Assembly: GCF_026340255.1 (NCBI RefSeq)
Contig: NZ_JAPEPJ010000001.1
Coordinates: 3,279,001 to 3,343,000 of the forward strand
Source: Streptomyces sp. NBC_01408
GTDB lineage: Bacteria; Actinomycetota; Actinomycetes; Streptomycetales; Streptomycetaceae
DNA: 64,000 nucleotides
Reading direction: 5' to 3'
A program made the position numbers and the translations under genes. Positions 1 through 8,046 of this stretch are shown piece after piece. The notes beneath the pieces are model-generated. The model was not told the origin of the DNA, ran no database searches, and saw only the letters and a program-made list of their open reading frames with translations. The stretch's first letter is position 1. Each line of letters starts with the position of its first letter.

Positions 1-2
1 AG

Positions 3-275
3 CTGGCCCTGCGGCACTCCTCCGGCGCGGCCAGCACCGCCGTGCTCAGCCTGGGCGCGCCGCGCGCCGCCGCCGGGGTGGGCCTGGAACTGCGCGGGGC
101 CGAGGGCGTCTTCACGCTGCCGGGCTGGAGCGACGTACCGGGCGCCTACGGGCGGGCCCTGGACGCGCTGCTCGACTCGGCCCGCACCGGGGTGCCGGAC
201 CCGCGCGGGGCGGAGTTCGGGGCGCGGCTGACGGAGATCCTCGCCGAGGCGCAGGACCAGCTCCCGGCGGGCTGA
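3..275 (+). CDS. C-terminal end of a probable Gfo/Idh/MocA-type oxidoreductase (partial)
   Basis: The reading frame is open from the first bases of the window to a TGA at 275, so this is the tail of a gene that starts upstream. The 90 visible residues have an alanine-rich core, then a segment ending in GARLTEILAEAQ. That resembles the last strand and helix of the substrate domain of NAD(P)-dependent sugar-type oxidoreductases, where the final helix carries a similar LTE-L-AEA pattern. No cofactor motif is visible because the N-terminal half is missing. The family call is an inference from the tail only. Confidence 0.45.
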   Translation: MALRHSSGAASTAVLSLGAPRAAAGVGLELRGAEGVFTLPGWSDVPGAYGRALDALLDSARTGVPDPRGAEFGARLTEILAEAQDQLPAG

Positions 276-330
276 CCGCCGTTCGCCGGGGCCCGGCGGC
301 GGCGCCGCTCCCGCTCCGTTCGCCGGGCCG

Positions 331-544
331 CTACTTGATGAAAGCGTTCGCCACGATGATGGCCAGGCCGATCGTGGCGTCCGCCAGGCCGATCAGCAGG
401 GCGGAGCGCAGCCGGTAGCCCACCCGCAGCCGCCGTCACGAGCACCCAGCTGGCGTCGTAGAAGGGGGTGTACTCCCCGCCCTTCTGGTCCAGGGCGGCG
501 AGCAGTCCACTGGCCAGGACCGTCCCGTAGACCCCGCCGAACAT
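331..544 (-). pseudogene. small integral membrane protein, apparently frameshifted
   Basis: On the minus strand an ATG at 544 opens a hydrophobic protein (MFGGVYGTVLASGLLAAL, then DASWVLVTAAA). Its frame then turns into arginine- and proline-rich nonsense near 420-430. In the neighbouring frame the membrane protein resumes as RVGYRLRSALLIGL and ADATIGLAIIVANAFIK, ending at a TAG at 331-333. Joined, the two parts give about 72 residues with two or three membrane segments. It starts 36 bases after the stop of the ArsC-like gene on the same strand. A single-base indel, real or a sequencing error, explains the pattern. The function is unknown. Confidence 0.6.
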
Positions 545-580
545 CCAGTCGGCACCGCGCCGGGGCCGCCGGAGGCCGCG

Positions 581-952
581 TCAGCCCTTGCGGGACAGCG
601 CCTCGCGGACGGCCTCCTCGGAGCGGGCGACCACGGCCGTGCCGTCCTCGGCGGTGATGATCGGGCGCTGGATGAGCTTCGGGTGCGCGGCCAGGTGGGC
701 GATCCAGCGCTCCCGCGCCGCCTCGGTCTCCTCGCGCGGCAGCTCCCGTACCCCGGTCTCCCGGGCCAGCGGGTCCGAGGTGCGCGTGATGTCCCAGGGC
801 TCCAGCCCGAGCCGCCCGAGCACCTCGCGGATCTCCTCCTCGGAGGGCACGTCCTCCAGGTAGCGGCGCACAGTGTACTCGGCACCCTCGGCGTCCAGCA
901 GGGTCAGCGCGCTGCGGCACTTGGAACAGGCGGGGTTGATCCAGATCTCCAT
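581..952 (-). CDS. ArsC/Spx-family thioredoxin-fold protein (arsenate-reductase-like)
   Basis: This is a 123-residue protein starting MEIWINPACSKCRSAL, the usual N-terminus of the ArsC family: a beta strand followed by a redox cysteine pair, here C-S-K-C. The sequence around R-P-I-I (residues 96-99) matches the family's conserved 'RPI' anion-binding segment. Members reduce arsenate with glutaredoxin or act as Spx-like regulators; this one lacks arsenic-operon neighbours, so the substrate is open. The ATG at 952 is chosen because homology starts exactly there. A -10-like TAGGCT (965-960) ends 7 bases before it, so the mRNA may be leaderless. A palindromic element abuts this promoter. Confidence 0.85.
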   Translation of the reverse strand: MEIWINPACSKCRSALTLLDAEGAEYTVRRYLEDVPSEEEIREVLGRLGLEPWDITRTSDPLARETGVRELPREETEAARERWIAHLAAHPKLIQRPIITAEDGTAVVARSEEAVREALSRKG

Positions 953-964
953 GCGCCCCAGCCT

Positions 965-1128
965 AGGGCGTCTCTTTCGGATCTTGCCGGGCCCGCGTTG
1001 CCCGGCACCGCGCCTCGCCGCGTTGTCGGGGCTCCCGAGTACGTCCAGTACTCGGGAGCCCCTCCGTCTTGCGATGCACGGCACCGGACAACGCGGGCTC
1101 GACCGACAAGATCCGAAAGAGACGCCCT
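965..1128. mobile_element. 164-bp palindromic MITE-like element with 22-bp perfect terminal inverted repeats
   Basis: Positions 965-986 and 1107-1128 are perfect 22-bp inverted repeats (beginning AGGGCGTCTCTTTCGG). A second nested pair, GCCCGCGTTG (991-1000) and CAACGCGGGC (1089-1098), lies inside. A third perfect 14-bp stem (1028-1041 with 1049-1062, 7-base loop) sits near the middle. No credible gene is encoded. The left end touches the -10 hexamer of the ArsC-like gene. A clear target duplication is not visible. It shares an internal core with the element at 56820-56987. Confidence 0.7.
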
Positions 1129-1222
1129 GGCCAGGCCCGTCTGGCCAGGGGCTTCTGTCAGTGGCCCCGGGTAAAATCGAGGGAGAACGACAGGACGCCA
1201 ACTACCGTTTGGGAGGCTGTAG

Positions 1223-1474
1223 ATGGCCACTGCCACCATCGTCCAGCAGGTCAAGAAGAAGCCACTGCCCGCGGGTCTGCCCCGCGAGTGGTACGAGAGC
1301 CACAACCGCCGCCTCAAGGCGATGCGGCTGGCCATATCCCTGCTCGACTCGGGGACGTACGACGCTCAGCGCGCCACCAACCGGAAGATCCGGACCATGG
1401 CCGTCCGGACGGCCATCCGCCGCCCGTCCAACGTCACCTGCAAGATGGTGCGCGCCTTCATCCGCGAGGCGTAG
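1223..1474 (+). CDS. small basic conserved hypothetical protein
   Basis: An 83-residue, arginine- and lysine-rich protein (MATATIVQQVKKKPLP) with no recognisable domain. The start is well supported: GGGAGGC at 1211-1217 lies 5 bases before the ATG. Composition and codon use (almost all G/C third positions) are those of a real Streptomyces gene. It stands alone between the palindromic element and the convergent phosphatase gene. The many basic residues could suggest nucleic-acid binding, but nothing in the sequence shows a function. Confidence 0.7.
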   Translation: MATATIVQQVKKKPLPAGLPREWYESHNRRLKAMRLAISLLDSGTYDAQRATNRKIRTMAVRTAIRRPSNVTCKMVRAFIREA

Positions 1475-1495
1475 ACGAGTAAGCGGCCCGGTCCG

Positions 1496-2641
1496 TCAGC
1501 GCGGTACCTCCGGGAAGCCCGCCGGGGCTTCCCGGAGGCCCGGCGCGCCCGCGATCCCGTCCAGCGAGAGCAGCAGCAAGGCCACGTCGTCGCGCGGACC
1601 CCCGCCGGAGAAGGCCACCAGGTCCCGCCACACCGCCTCGACCAAACCCGCCGGGTCCCTCGACAGCACCGGCACCCGGGCGGCCAGCGGGTAGAAGTAC
1701 CCCGCCGCGTCCCGGGCCTCCGTCACCCCGTCGGTGTACAGCAGCAGCCGGTCCCCGGCCGCCAGCCGCACCTCGGCCACCGTGGACGGGGCCGGCCCCG
1801 GGAGGCCCAGGCCCAGCGGCGGACCCGGCTCCACCAGCACCTCCTCGACCTTGGTCCCGCGCAGCAGCAGGGCCGGCGGATGCCCGCACGAGACGATCCG
1901 TACGCGGTCCCGCCCGGGCGGGAACTCCAGCAGCACCGCCGTCACGAACAGCTCCGGCTGCCCGGCGGACCCGTCCGCCGAAGGCGCCGCGTCCGCCAGC
2001 AGCCGCCGGTCCAGCCGGGCCGCCACCGCCACCAGCTCCGCGTCGTCCAGCGCCGCCTCCCGGAAGGACCCCAGCAGCCCCGCCACCGTGGCGACCGCGG
2101 CCAGCCCGTGGCCCTGCACGTCGGCGACCAGCGCCCGTACCCCGTACGGCCCCGCCCGTACGTCGTACAGGTCGCCGCCGACCAGGGTGCCCTGCTGAGC
2201 CGCCCGGTACAGCCCGGAGCAGCGCACCTGGCCCACCCGCGGCGGCACCGGCGGCAGCACCGCCAGCTGGGCCGCCTCGGCCACCGTCCGTACGCTGACC
2301 AGCTGGGCGTCCCGGCGCCGCCGCACCCAGGCGATCACCACGCTCAGCAGGCCGACCGCGGCGACCGTGGCCAGGTCGGAGCCGCGGGCATGGGCGACGC
2401 CGATGGCCGGCACGCCGAGCAGCAGCACCACCACCCCGGCGAAGAACGCCGTACCGGCGGCCCCGTACGCGAAGGCGGCCACCGGCGGCAGAGCGGCCAG
2501 GAAGTACCCCAGCTCCACGTCGCCCGGCGTGGCCATCTGCGCGAGCACCAGCACCAGCAGGGCCACCGCGGGCGCGAGCCGCGCCCAGCGCGGTGGTGGC
2601 TCGCCGCGCAGCCAGCCCGGCTCCTCGCGTCCGCGTCTCAC
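1496..2641 (-). CDS. membrane-anchored PP2C-type (SpoIIE-domain) serine/threonine phosphatase
   Basis: A 381-residue protein. After a short cytosolic N-terminus, residues of about 25-110 form several hydrophobic membrane segments (LAPAVALLVLVLAQ, AFFAGVVVLLLGVPAIGV, VAAVGLLSVVIAWV). The rest is a SpoIIE/RsbU-type phosphatase domain with the hallmark metal-site stretches GGDLYDV, VADVQGHG, VSCGHPPALLL, LLLYTDGVTEARD and DDVALLLL. Such proteins dephosphorylate anti-anti-sigma factors in partner-switching systems that are common in Streptomyces. No anti-sigma or STAS partner lies next to it. The GTG start at 2641 is chosen because coding-like sequence begins there and the divergent transporter starts 90 bases away. 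Confidence 0.85.
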   Translation of the reverse strand: MRRGREEPGWLRGEPPPRWARLAPAVALLVLVLAQMATPGDVELGYFLAALPPVAAFAYGAAGTAFFAGVVVLLLGVPAIGVAHARGSDLATVAAVGLLSVVIAWVRRRRDAQLVSVRTVAEAAQLAVLPPVPPRVGQVRCSGLYRAAQQGTLVGGDLYDVRAGPYGVRALVADVQGHGLAAVATVAGLLGSFREAALDDAELVAVAARLDRRLLADAAPSADGSAGQPELFVTAVLLEFPPGRDRVRIVSCGHPPALLLRGTKVEEVLVEPGPPLGLGLPGPAPSTVAEVRLAAGDRLLLYTDGVTEARDAAGYFYPLAARVPVLSRDPAGLVEAVWRDLVAFSGGGPRDDVALLLLSLDGIAGAPGLREAPAGFPEVPR

Positions 2642-2731
2642 CCCTCCACCCTCGTACCGGGGCCGCGCCCGCGCGACCCCGGGCCCGCCCCACGGGTGGC
2701 CGGGTGCCGCCGGGGCCGCGACAGTGGGGGC

Positions 2732-3487
2732 GTGACGGACGAAGAAGCCTCCGGCCGGACGCCGAGCCGGGCGCACGTCGAAGCCCACGGTTCCGGTGAC
2801 GGCGGCACCAGCGCGGGGATCAGCACCCGGCTCAACTGGCTGCGCGCGGGTGTCCTCGGCGCCAACGACGGCATCATCTCCACGGCGGGACTGGTGGTCG
2901 GCGTGGCCGGTGCCACCACCTCCCGCCCGGCGATCCTGGCCGCGGGCGTCGCCGGGCTGCTGGCGGGCGCGCTGTCGATGGCGGCGGGGGAGTACGTCTC
3001 CGTCAGCTCCCAGCGGGACTCCGAACGGGCCGCGCTGGAGACGGAGCGGCGGGAGCTGGCCGCGGAACCGGAGGCCGAGCTGGAGGAACTGACCGATCTG
3101 CTGTCCCAGCGGGGCCTGAGCCGCGACGTGGCCCGGGAGGCGGCCGAACAGCTGACGGAACGGGACGCGCTGCGGGCCCACGCCCGCGTCGAACTCGGCA
3201 TCGACCCCGACGAACTGGCCAACCCCTGGCACGCGGCCCTCGCCAGCCTCATCGCCTTCACCGTGGGCGCGCTGCTCCCGCTGCTGGCGATCATCCTGCC
3301 CGGCCCGTCCGTCCGCGTCCCGGTCACCGTGGTCTCCGTCCTCGCCGCCCTCACGCTGTGCGGAGTGCTCAGCGCGCGCCTGGGCGGCGCGCCGGTCCCG
3401 CGCGCGGTCCTGCGCAACGTGGCCGGCGGCGCCCTGGCGATGGCCGTCACGTACGCGGTGGGCACCTGGCTGGGCGCCACCACCTGA
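2732..3487 (+). CDS. VIT1/CCC1-family transmembrane transporter
   Basis: A 251-residue membrane protein with the family signature WLRAGVLGANDGIISTAGLV at the first helix, followed by GALSMAAGEYVSVSSQRD, the conserved second-helix/metal-domain entry. A charged cytosolic stretch (EAELEELTDLL, about residues 110-165) then leads to two or three C-terminal helices. VIT1/CCC1 proteins export Fe2+ or Mn2+ from the cytosol into vacuoles in eukaryotes; bacterial members are thought to export the metals. The GTG at 2732 is chosen on frame continuity; an SD-like GGGGG lies immediately upstream. It is divergent from the phosphatase gene. Confidence 0.88.
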   Translation: MTDEEASGRTPSRAHVEAHGSGDGGTSAGISTRLNWLRAGVLGANDGIISTAGLVVGVAGATTSRPAILAAGVAGLLAGALSMAAGEYVSVSSQRDSERAALETERRELAAEPEAELEELTDLLSQRGLSRDVAREAAEQLTERDALRAHARVELGIDPDELANPWHAALASLIAFTVGALLPLLAIILPGPSVRVPVTVVSVLAALTLCGVLSARLGGAPVPRAVLRNVAGGALAMAVTYAVGTWLGATT

Positions 3488-3505
3488 CACGGCCTCCGCC
3501 GGCCC

Positions 3506-3830
3506 CCGGGGCTCCGCCCCGAACCCCGCGCCTCAATCGCCGGCGAGGCTCAAATCCGGGCTCAGCCCCGGACCCCCGCCTCAATCGCCGGCGAGGCTCA
3601 AATACCGGGGCTCCGCCCCGAACCCCGCGCCTCAAACGCCGGCGGGGCTCAAATACCGGGGCTCCGCCCCGAACCCCGCGCCTCAAACGCCGGCGAGGCT
3701 GGATTTGGCTCATGCCGCTTGCCATGTGCGGCTGGATCGCCCGCAGGGGCACAACCCAGCCCCGCCGGCGTTTGAGGCGCGGGGTCTGGGGCGGAGCCCC
3801 AGGTCCCGGCGGAGCCGGGCTACGGGGGCC
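3506..3830. repeat. tandem copies of a ~50-bp GC-rich intergenic repeat plus an inverted copy
   Basis: Four head-to-tail copies of a unit running CCGGGGCTCCGCCCCGAACC ... CGCCTCAAACGCCGGCG start at about 3506, 3556, 3605 and 3656 (periods of 49-51 bases). A fifth copy in the opposite orientation follows at about 3757-3820 (AGCCCCGCCGGCGTTTGAGG ...). The unit contains its own short hairpin (GGGGCTCCGCCCC). The same unit recurs near 6340, 34520, 41441 and 55310. It fills most of the gene-free gap 3488-4004. Confidence 0.85.
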
Positions 3831-3883
3831 GGGCCCCCAGGAGGCGAGGCCGGCCCGCCCCGCCCCGCCGCCCGCAACGCCCC

Positions 3884-3985
3884 GACCCGGCCCCGGATCC
3901 GCTGACGCCAGCGCAGCGACCCGGCCCCGGATCCGCTGACGCCAGCGCAGCGACCCGGCCCCGGATCCGCTGACGCCAGCGCAGC
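3884..3985 (+). repeat. three exact 34-bp tandem repeats upstream of the epimerase gene
   Basis: Three consecutive copies of a 34-bp unit (GACCCGGCCCCGGATCCGCT followed by GACGCCAGCGCAGC) begin at 3884, 3918 and 3952. A fourth is started at 3986 and breaks off after a few bases. Each unit carries the CTGACG that serves as the likely -35 element in the last copy. Confidence 0.85.
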
Positions 3986-3998
3986 GACCCGGCAGGAT
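3970..3998 (+). promoter_or_regulatory. probable promoter of the TIGR01777 epimerase gene
   Basis: CTGACG (3970-3975) and CAGGAT (3993-3998) are separated by 17 bases and lie 6 bases before the ATG at 4005, the spacing of a leaderless Streptomyces transcript. The -35 sits inside the last 34-bp repeat. The call is by inspection only. Confidence 0.4.
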
Positions 3999-4004
3999 GG
4001 GGTC

Positions 4005-4892
4005 ATGCGTATAGCGGTCACCGGTTCCACCGGGCTCATCGGCAATGCCCTCGTACGGTCCCTCCGCGCGGACGGCCACGAGGTGGTCCGCTTCGTGCGC
4101 CGGGCGCCCGCCGCGGCCGACGAGGCCCGCTGGGACCCCGCGGGCGGTCACGTCGACCCGGTCGGGCTGACCGGTTGCGCGGCGGTCGTGCACCTGGCCG
4201 GGGCCGGGGTGGGGGACCACCGCTGGACCACCGCGTACAAGAAGGAGATCCGCGACAGCCGGGTCCTGGGCACCGCCACGCTGGCCACAGCGCTGGCCGC
4301 ACTCGACGAGCCGCCCGCCGTGTTCGTCTGCGGCTCCGCCATCGGCTACTACGGGGACACAGGCGACCGGCCCGTGGACGAGGACGCCCCCGCCGGGCAG
4401 GGCTTCCTGCCATCGGTCTGCGTGGAGTGGGAGGCGGCCGCGGAACCGGCCCGCGCGGCCGGGATCCGTACCGTCTTCGCCCGTACCGGCCTGGTCGTGG
4501 CGGGCGAGGGCGGGGCCTGGGGACGGCTGTTCCCGATCTTCCGCGCGGGCATCGGAGGCCCGCTCGGCAACGGCCGCCAGTACTGGTCGTACATCTCCCT
4601 CCGGGACGAGATCGCCGCCCTGCGGCACATCATCGACACCCCCGGCATCGAAGGCCCCGTCAACCTCACCGGCCCCGAGCCGCTGACCAACCGCCAGGTC
4701 ACCGCCGCCATGGGCCGGGTGCTGCACCGGCCCGCGCTGCTGCCCGTACCGGCCCCGGCCCTGCGGATCGTCCTCGGCAAGTTCTCCGAGGACGTGCTGG
4801 GCAGTCAGCGGGTCCTGCCCGCCCGGCTGCTGGAGTCGGGCTTCGTCTTCCGCGACCCCGGCATCGACGAGGCCATCCGCGCCGCGCTCTGA
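4005..4892 (+). CDS. TIGR01777-family NAD-dependent epimerase/dehydratase-like protein
   Basis: A 295-residue protein with an N-terminal Rossmann fold (MRIAVTGSTGLIGNALVRSL, the GxxGxxG motif) and the family pattern VHLAGAGV, SRVLGT, CGSAIGYYGD and RTGLVV. The C-terminal part (EPLTNRQVTAAMGRVLHRPA) matches the DUF1731 region found in YfcH/TIGR01777 proteins. These extended SDRs (called SDR39U1 in eukaryotes) bind a dinucleotide, but their substrate is unknown. It lies after a repeat block that separates it from the transporter gene. No clear Shine-Dalgarno is seen, in line with leaderless translation. Confidence 0.9.
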   Translation: MRIAVTGSTGLIGNALVRSLRADGHEVVRFVRRAPAAADEARWDPAGGHVDPVGLTGCAAVVHLAGAGVGDHRWTTAYKKEIRDSRVLGTATLATALAALDEPPAVFVCGSAIGYYGDTGDRPVDEDAPAGQGFLPSVCVEWEAAAEPARAAGIRTVFARTGLVVAGEGGAWGRLFPIFRAGIGGPLGNGRQYWSYISLRDEIAALRHIIDTPGIEGPVNLTGPEPLTNRQVTAAMGRVLHRPALLPVPAPALRIVLGKFSEDVLGSQRVLPARLLESGFVFRDPGIDEAIRAAL

Positions 4893-5048
4893 GCACCACA
4901 TGCGACCGGTGTGCGACCGCCCGTGACCCGGATGCGACCGTTGTGCGACCGGAGTTGACCGGAATAGCCGACCGAACTCGGGTTCCCCTGGAGTCGGTTG
5001 GGGGAATGAGGATCCCCACACAGCCGCGCCGACCTCGGGGAGGGGCAC

Positions 5049-6320
5049 GTGCTCAGCAGCGCACACCATGCCGCACACCATGCGGACGTCATCATCGTAG
5101 GAGCCGGAGTCTCGGGACTCGCGGCCGCGCACCACCTGATCGCGGCGGGGGTCACCGTCACCGTCCTGGAGGCCGCCGACGACCCCGGCGGCCGGATGGC
5201 CACCGAGTCGGCCGACGGGTTCCGGCTGGACCGGATCGGCCAGCTGCTCAACACCTCGTACACCGAACTGACCCGCACCCCCGGCCTGGAGGGCCTGACC
5301 CTGCGCCCCTTCGCGCCCGGGGTCCTGGTCCACACCGACGGCAAACAGCTCCGGGCCGGGGCGCTCACCCCGGCCCGCGCCCTGGCCAGCGGCTCCCTCG
5401 ACCAGGCCCGGCTCAGCGCCGCCCTCGGGCGGCTCGCCGCCCTGCCGGAGGAGCGGCTGCTCGCCCGCCCCGAACGCACGGCCTCCGCCGCCCTGCGCTC
5501 GCGCGGCCTGCCGCCCCGCACCGTCAACGCGGTACTGCGGCCACTGCTCGCCACCCTGCTGCGCGATCCGGAGCTCACCACCTCCAGCCGCGTCGCCGAC
5601 CTCGCCCTGCGCACCTTCGCCCGCGGCCGCCTCGCCGTGCCCGGGGGAGGGGCCGCGGCCCTGCCCGCCCTGCTCGCCGAGGGCCTGCCGCCCGGCACCG
5701 TCCGCACCGGCATCCGGGTCCGCTCGGTGGCGACCAACCTCGTCACCACCGAGGAGCACGGCGACTTCAGCTGCCGCTCGGTCCTGCTGGCCACCGGGGC
5801 CCGCGCCGCCGCCGGACTCCTGCCCGGCCTGCGCGTGCCCGCGTTCCACGAGGTCACCGTCCTGCACCACGCCACCGCCACACCCCTGCCCTGGGACGGC
5901 TCGCTGCTCCTGGACGGCGACCCCAAGTGGCCCGTGGCCCATACCGCCGTGATGAGCGCGGTCGACCCGACGCGGGCCCCGGCCGGCCGGAGCCTGGTCA
6001 CCACCACCGTGCTCGGCCCGCCGCCGCCCGTGCGTACGGTCGCCTCCCGCCTGGCGCGGCTGTACGAGACCGCGACCCGCGAGTGGGAGCTCCTCGCCGT
6101 CCACCACACCCGGGAGGCCGTACCCGCCATGCCCCCGTCCCACGATCTGCGCCGGCCGGTACGCGTCGTGGCCGGGCTGTACGTGTGCGGCGACCACCGC
6201 GACACCAACACCGTGCAGGGGGCCCTGCGTTCCGCCCGCCGCGCCACCACCGCAGTACTGCGCGACTTCGGCATCCCCCTCCCGGCCACCCCAGAACCCG
6301 CCGTTCCGGTGGCGGCCTGA
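5049..6320 (+). CDS. FAD-dependent amine oxidase / protoporphyrinogen-oxidase-like oxidoreductase
   Basis: A 423-residue flavoprotein. Residues of about 10-40 form the FAD-binding beta-alpha-beta unit (DVIIVGAGVSGLAAAHHL, then VLEAADDPGGRM, the GGR motif that contacts the flavin). Near the C-terminus GLYVCGDHRDTNTVQGAL is the typical second flavin contact of the amine-oxidase superfamily. The middle is less conserved, so the substrate cannot be named. The GTG at 5049 has GGGGAGGGG just upstream. The 155-base gap before it contains four close copies of TGCGACCG. It converges on the regulator gene at 6435. Confidence 0.82.
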   Translation: MLSSAHHAAHHADVIIVGAGVSGLAAAHHLIAAGVTVTVLEAADDPGGRMATESADGFRLDRIGQLLNTSYTELTRTPGLEGLTLRPFAPGVLVHTDGKQLRAGALTPARALASGSLDQARLSAALGRLAALPEERLLARPERTASAALRSRGLPPRTVNAVLRPLLATLLRDPELTTSSRVADLALRTFARGRLAVPGGGAAALPALLAEGLPPGTVRTGIRVRSVATNLVTTEEHGDFSCRSVLLATGARAAAGLLPGLRVPAFHEVTVLHHATATPLPWDGSLLLDGDPKWPVAHTAVMSAVDPTRAPAGRSLVTTTVLGPPPPVRTVASRLARLYETATREWELLAVHHTREAVPAMPPSHDLRRPVRVVAGLYVCGDHRDTNTVQGALRSARRATTAVLRDFGIPLPATPEPAVPVAA

Positions 6321-6335
6321 GAACCACCCGGGAAC

Positions 6336-6382
6336 GCCGCCGGGGCTGGATTGCCCGCAGGGCAATTCCAGCCCCGCCGGCG
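6336..6382. terminator. bidirectional hairpin terminator within an intergenic repeat
   Basis: Positions 6341-6356 (CGGGGCTGGATTGCCC) pair with 6360-6376 (GGGCAATTCCAGCCCCG) with one bulged base and a 3-base loop. The stem lies between two convergent genes. The right flank continues into the GCCGGCGTTTGAGGCG repeat family up to about 6420. Confidence 0.7.
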
Positions 6383-6434
6383 TTTGAGGCGCGGGGGGCC
6401 CGGGGGCAGAGCCCCCGGCAGCCGACCCGCAGGG

Positions 6435-7874
6435 TCAAGACAACGCAGCCACCCGGTCCCGATAGGTCCGCACGGCAGACGCATCACGAAACGGCTCCAG
6501 CCGCCGCTCGAAGTCCCGTACGTACTCCACCGCCCGAACCGACCGCATCTCCATGGCCTGCTGCGCAGCCTCCGCACCCAGCGCGCACGCCTGGTCCAGC
6601 TCGCCCAGCCCCAGCCGGGCCGTGGCCAGCACCACCCGGCAGAACAGCCGGGACCGCGCGTAGGCCGGCGCCCGCAGCTGCAAGGACCGCTCCGCGTGCT
6701 GCGCCGAGGCCCGGTACTGCTGGAGGTCCCGGTGGCAGTGCCCGAACTCGTCGGCCAGCTGCGCCTCGTCGAAGAACCGGCCCCAGTGCGGTACGTCGTC
6801 CCCGGGCCGCGCCGCGCCCAGCGCCCGCTCGGCCCGCACCAGCGAAGCCGTCGACGCCCTGACCTCGCCCATCACCGCGTGCCCCCGGGCCTCCGCCGAG
6901 TGCAGCAGCGCCTGCACCACCGGCGGCGGGCCGGAACCCACGCCCTGCTGGGCGACCCGGGCCAGCTGCACCGCCTCCCGGCCGTGCCCCAGGTAGACCG
7001 CCTGGCGGCTCATGGTGACCAGCACGTAGCTGCCGTACGGCCGGTCCCCGGCGGCCTGCGCGAGGCGCAGCGCCTGCACGAAGTAGCGCTGGGCCAGCCC
7101 GTGCGCGGCGATGTCGTACGAGGTCCAGCCCGCGAGCCGGGTCAGGTCGGCCGCGGCGGCGAACAGCCGCCGCCCGGTGGTCTCCCCGTAGGTCCCGCGG
7201 AGCATCGGCTCCGCCTCGTGCTCCAGGTAGCGCACCAGCGCCTGCCGGGCGTGGCCGCCGCCGTAGGCCTGGTCCAGGGCGCGGAACAGCTCGCTCACCG
7301 AGCGCAGCGCCGCGATGTCCCCGCCCGTCACACGCTGCCCGGGACTGCGGTCGATCTGCCGCTGCAGGGGCACCGAGGCCCGCCCCTGCACCGGGACCCG
7401 GGCCGCCGCCGGGTCGGCGCCCCGCCCCACCCGCTCGTCGGCCCGCCCGATCAGCCAGTCCCGGCTGGGCACGACCAGCCCGGCCGGGGTGAAGGCGATC
7501 TTCCGCAGCTCGGCGTGGGAGCCGGAGTCCTTGCGCCACAACCCGCTCGCGATGTCCACGGCCTCCTCGGGGGTGGCCGCGAACTCCAGCCCCGCGTACA
7601 CGGGCGCGCAGGCGTCCAGGCCCAGGTCCTGCGCCGAGAGCCGCCGCCCGAGGCGCCGGGTGAAGACCTCCGCGATCAGCGCGGGGGTGGTCCCGCGCGG
7701 CTGCTGCCCGCGCAGCCACCGGGTCACGGAGGTCTTGTCGTAGCGCAGATCGAGACCGTGCTCCAGGCCGAGCTGGTCGACGCGGCGGGCGAGCCCGGCG
7801 TTGGAGAACCCGGCTTCCGCGATCAGCGCCGCGAGCTGCCGGTTGGGGACGCGCTGGGCAGGTCGTTCCGTCAT
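6435..7874 (-). CDS. helix-turn-helix transcriptional regulator with a TPR-like sensory region
   Basis: A 479-residue protein. Residues of about 10-75 form an XRE-like DNA-binding region (QLAALIAEAGFSNAGLARRV ... KTSVTRWLRGQQPRGTTPAL). The remaining 400 residues are alpha-helical with repeated A/L/R-rich helices such as YFVQALRLAQAAGD and LVTMSRQAVYLGHGREAVQL, the look of tetratricopeptide-type repeats used in Streptomyces developmental regulators. It may resemble NsdA-type regulators, but that is inference. ATG at 7874 is chosen; GGAG lies 5 bases upstream. It stands alone, divergent from the zinc-ribbon gene. Confidence 0.75.
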   Translation of the reverse strand: MTERPAQRVPNRQLAALIAEAGFSNAGLARRVDQLGLEHGLDLRYDKTSVTRWLRGQQPRGTTPALIAEVFTRRLGRRLSAQDLGLDACAPVYAGLEFAATPEEAVDIASGLWRKDSGSHAELRKIAFTPAGLVVPSRDWLIGRADERVGRGADPAAARVPVQGRASVPLQRQIDRSPGQRVTGGDIAALRSVSELFRALDQAYGGGHARQALVRYLEHEAEPMLRGTYGETTGRRLFAAAADLTRLAGWTSYDIAAHGLAQRYFVQALRLAQAAGDRPYGSYVLVTMSRQAVYLGHGREAVQLARVAQQGVGSGPPPVVQALLHSAEARGHAVMGEVRASTASLVRAERALGAARPGDDVPHWGRFFDEAQLADEFGHCHRDLQQYRASAQHAERSLQLRAPAYARSRLFCRVVLATARLGLGELDQACALGAEAAQQAMEMRSVRAVEYVRDFERRLEPFRDASAVRTYRDRVAALS

Positions 7875-8046
7875 CGGCTCCACGGTTTCCTGACGTGACG
7901 GACCGGAGTCCCGGCCCTTGAACGGCGTGAATGTAGCGGCGAACTCCGCCTGGACCGCCCTGTCTGTCCCACATTCATCCGATCGTGTGCAGAATCGGTA
8001 GGGCTCTTTACGGACCGACCCCCTCCGTCCGCGTACGCTGCGGCCC

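Noticed and set aside
1496..3490. A 664-residue start for the phosphatase, beginning upstream of 2641
   Set aside because: The first 283 codons lie antisense to the VIT-family transporter and have no sensible protein character; coding begins at the GTG at 2641.
3447..6365. A 972-codon open frame on the minus strand across the repeat block, the epimerase and part of the oxidoreductase gene
   Set aside because: It is a shadow of GC-rich coding sequence on the other strand: no domain, glycine/arginine-rich nonsense, and it runs through tandem repeats.
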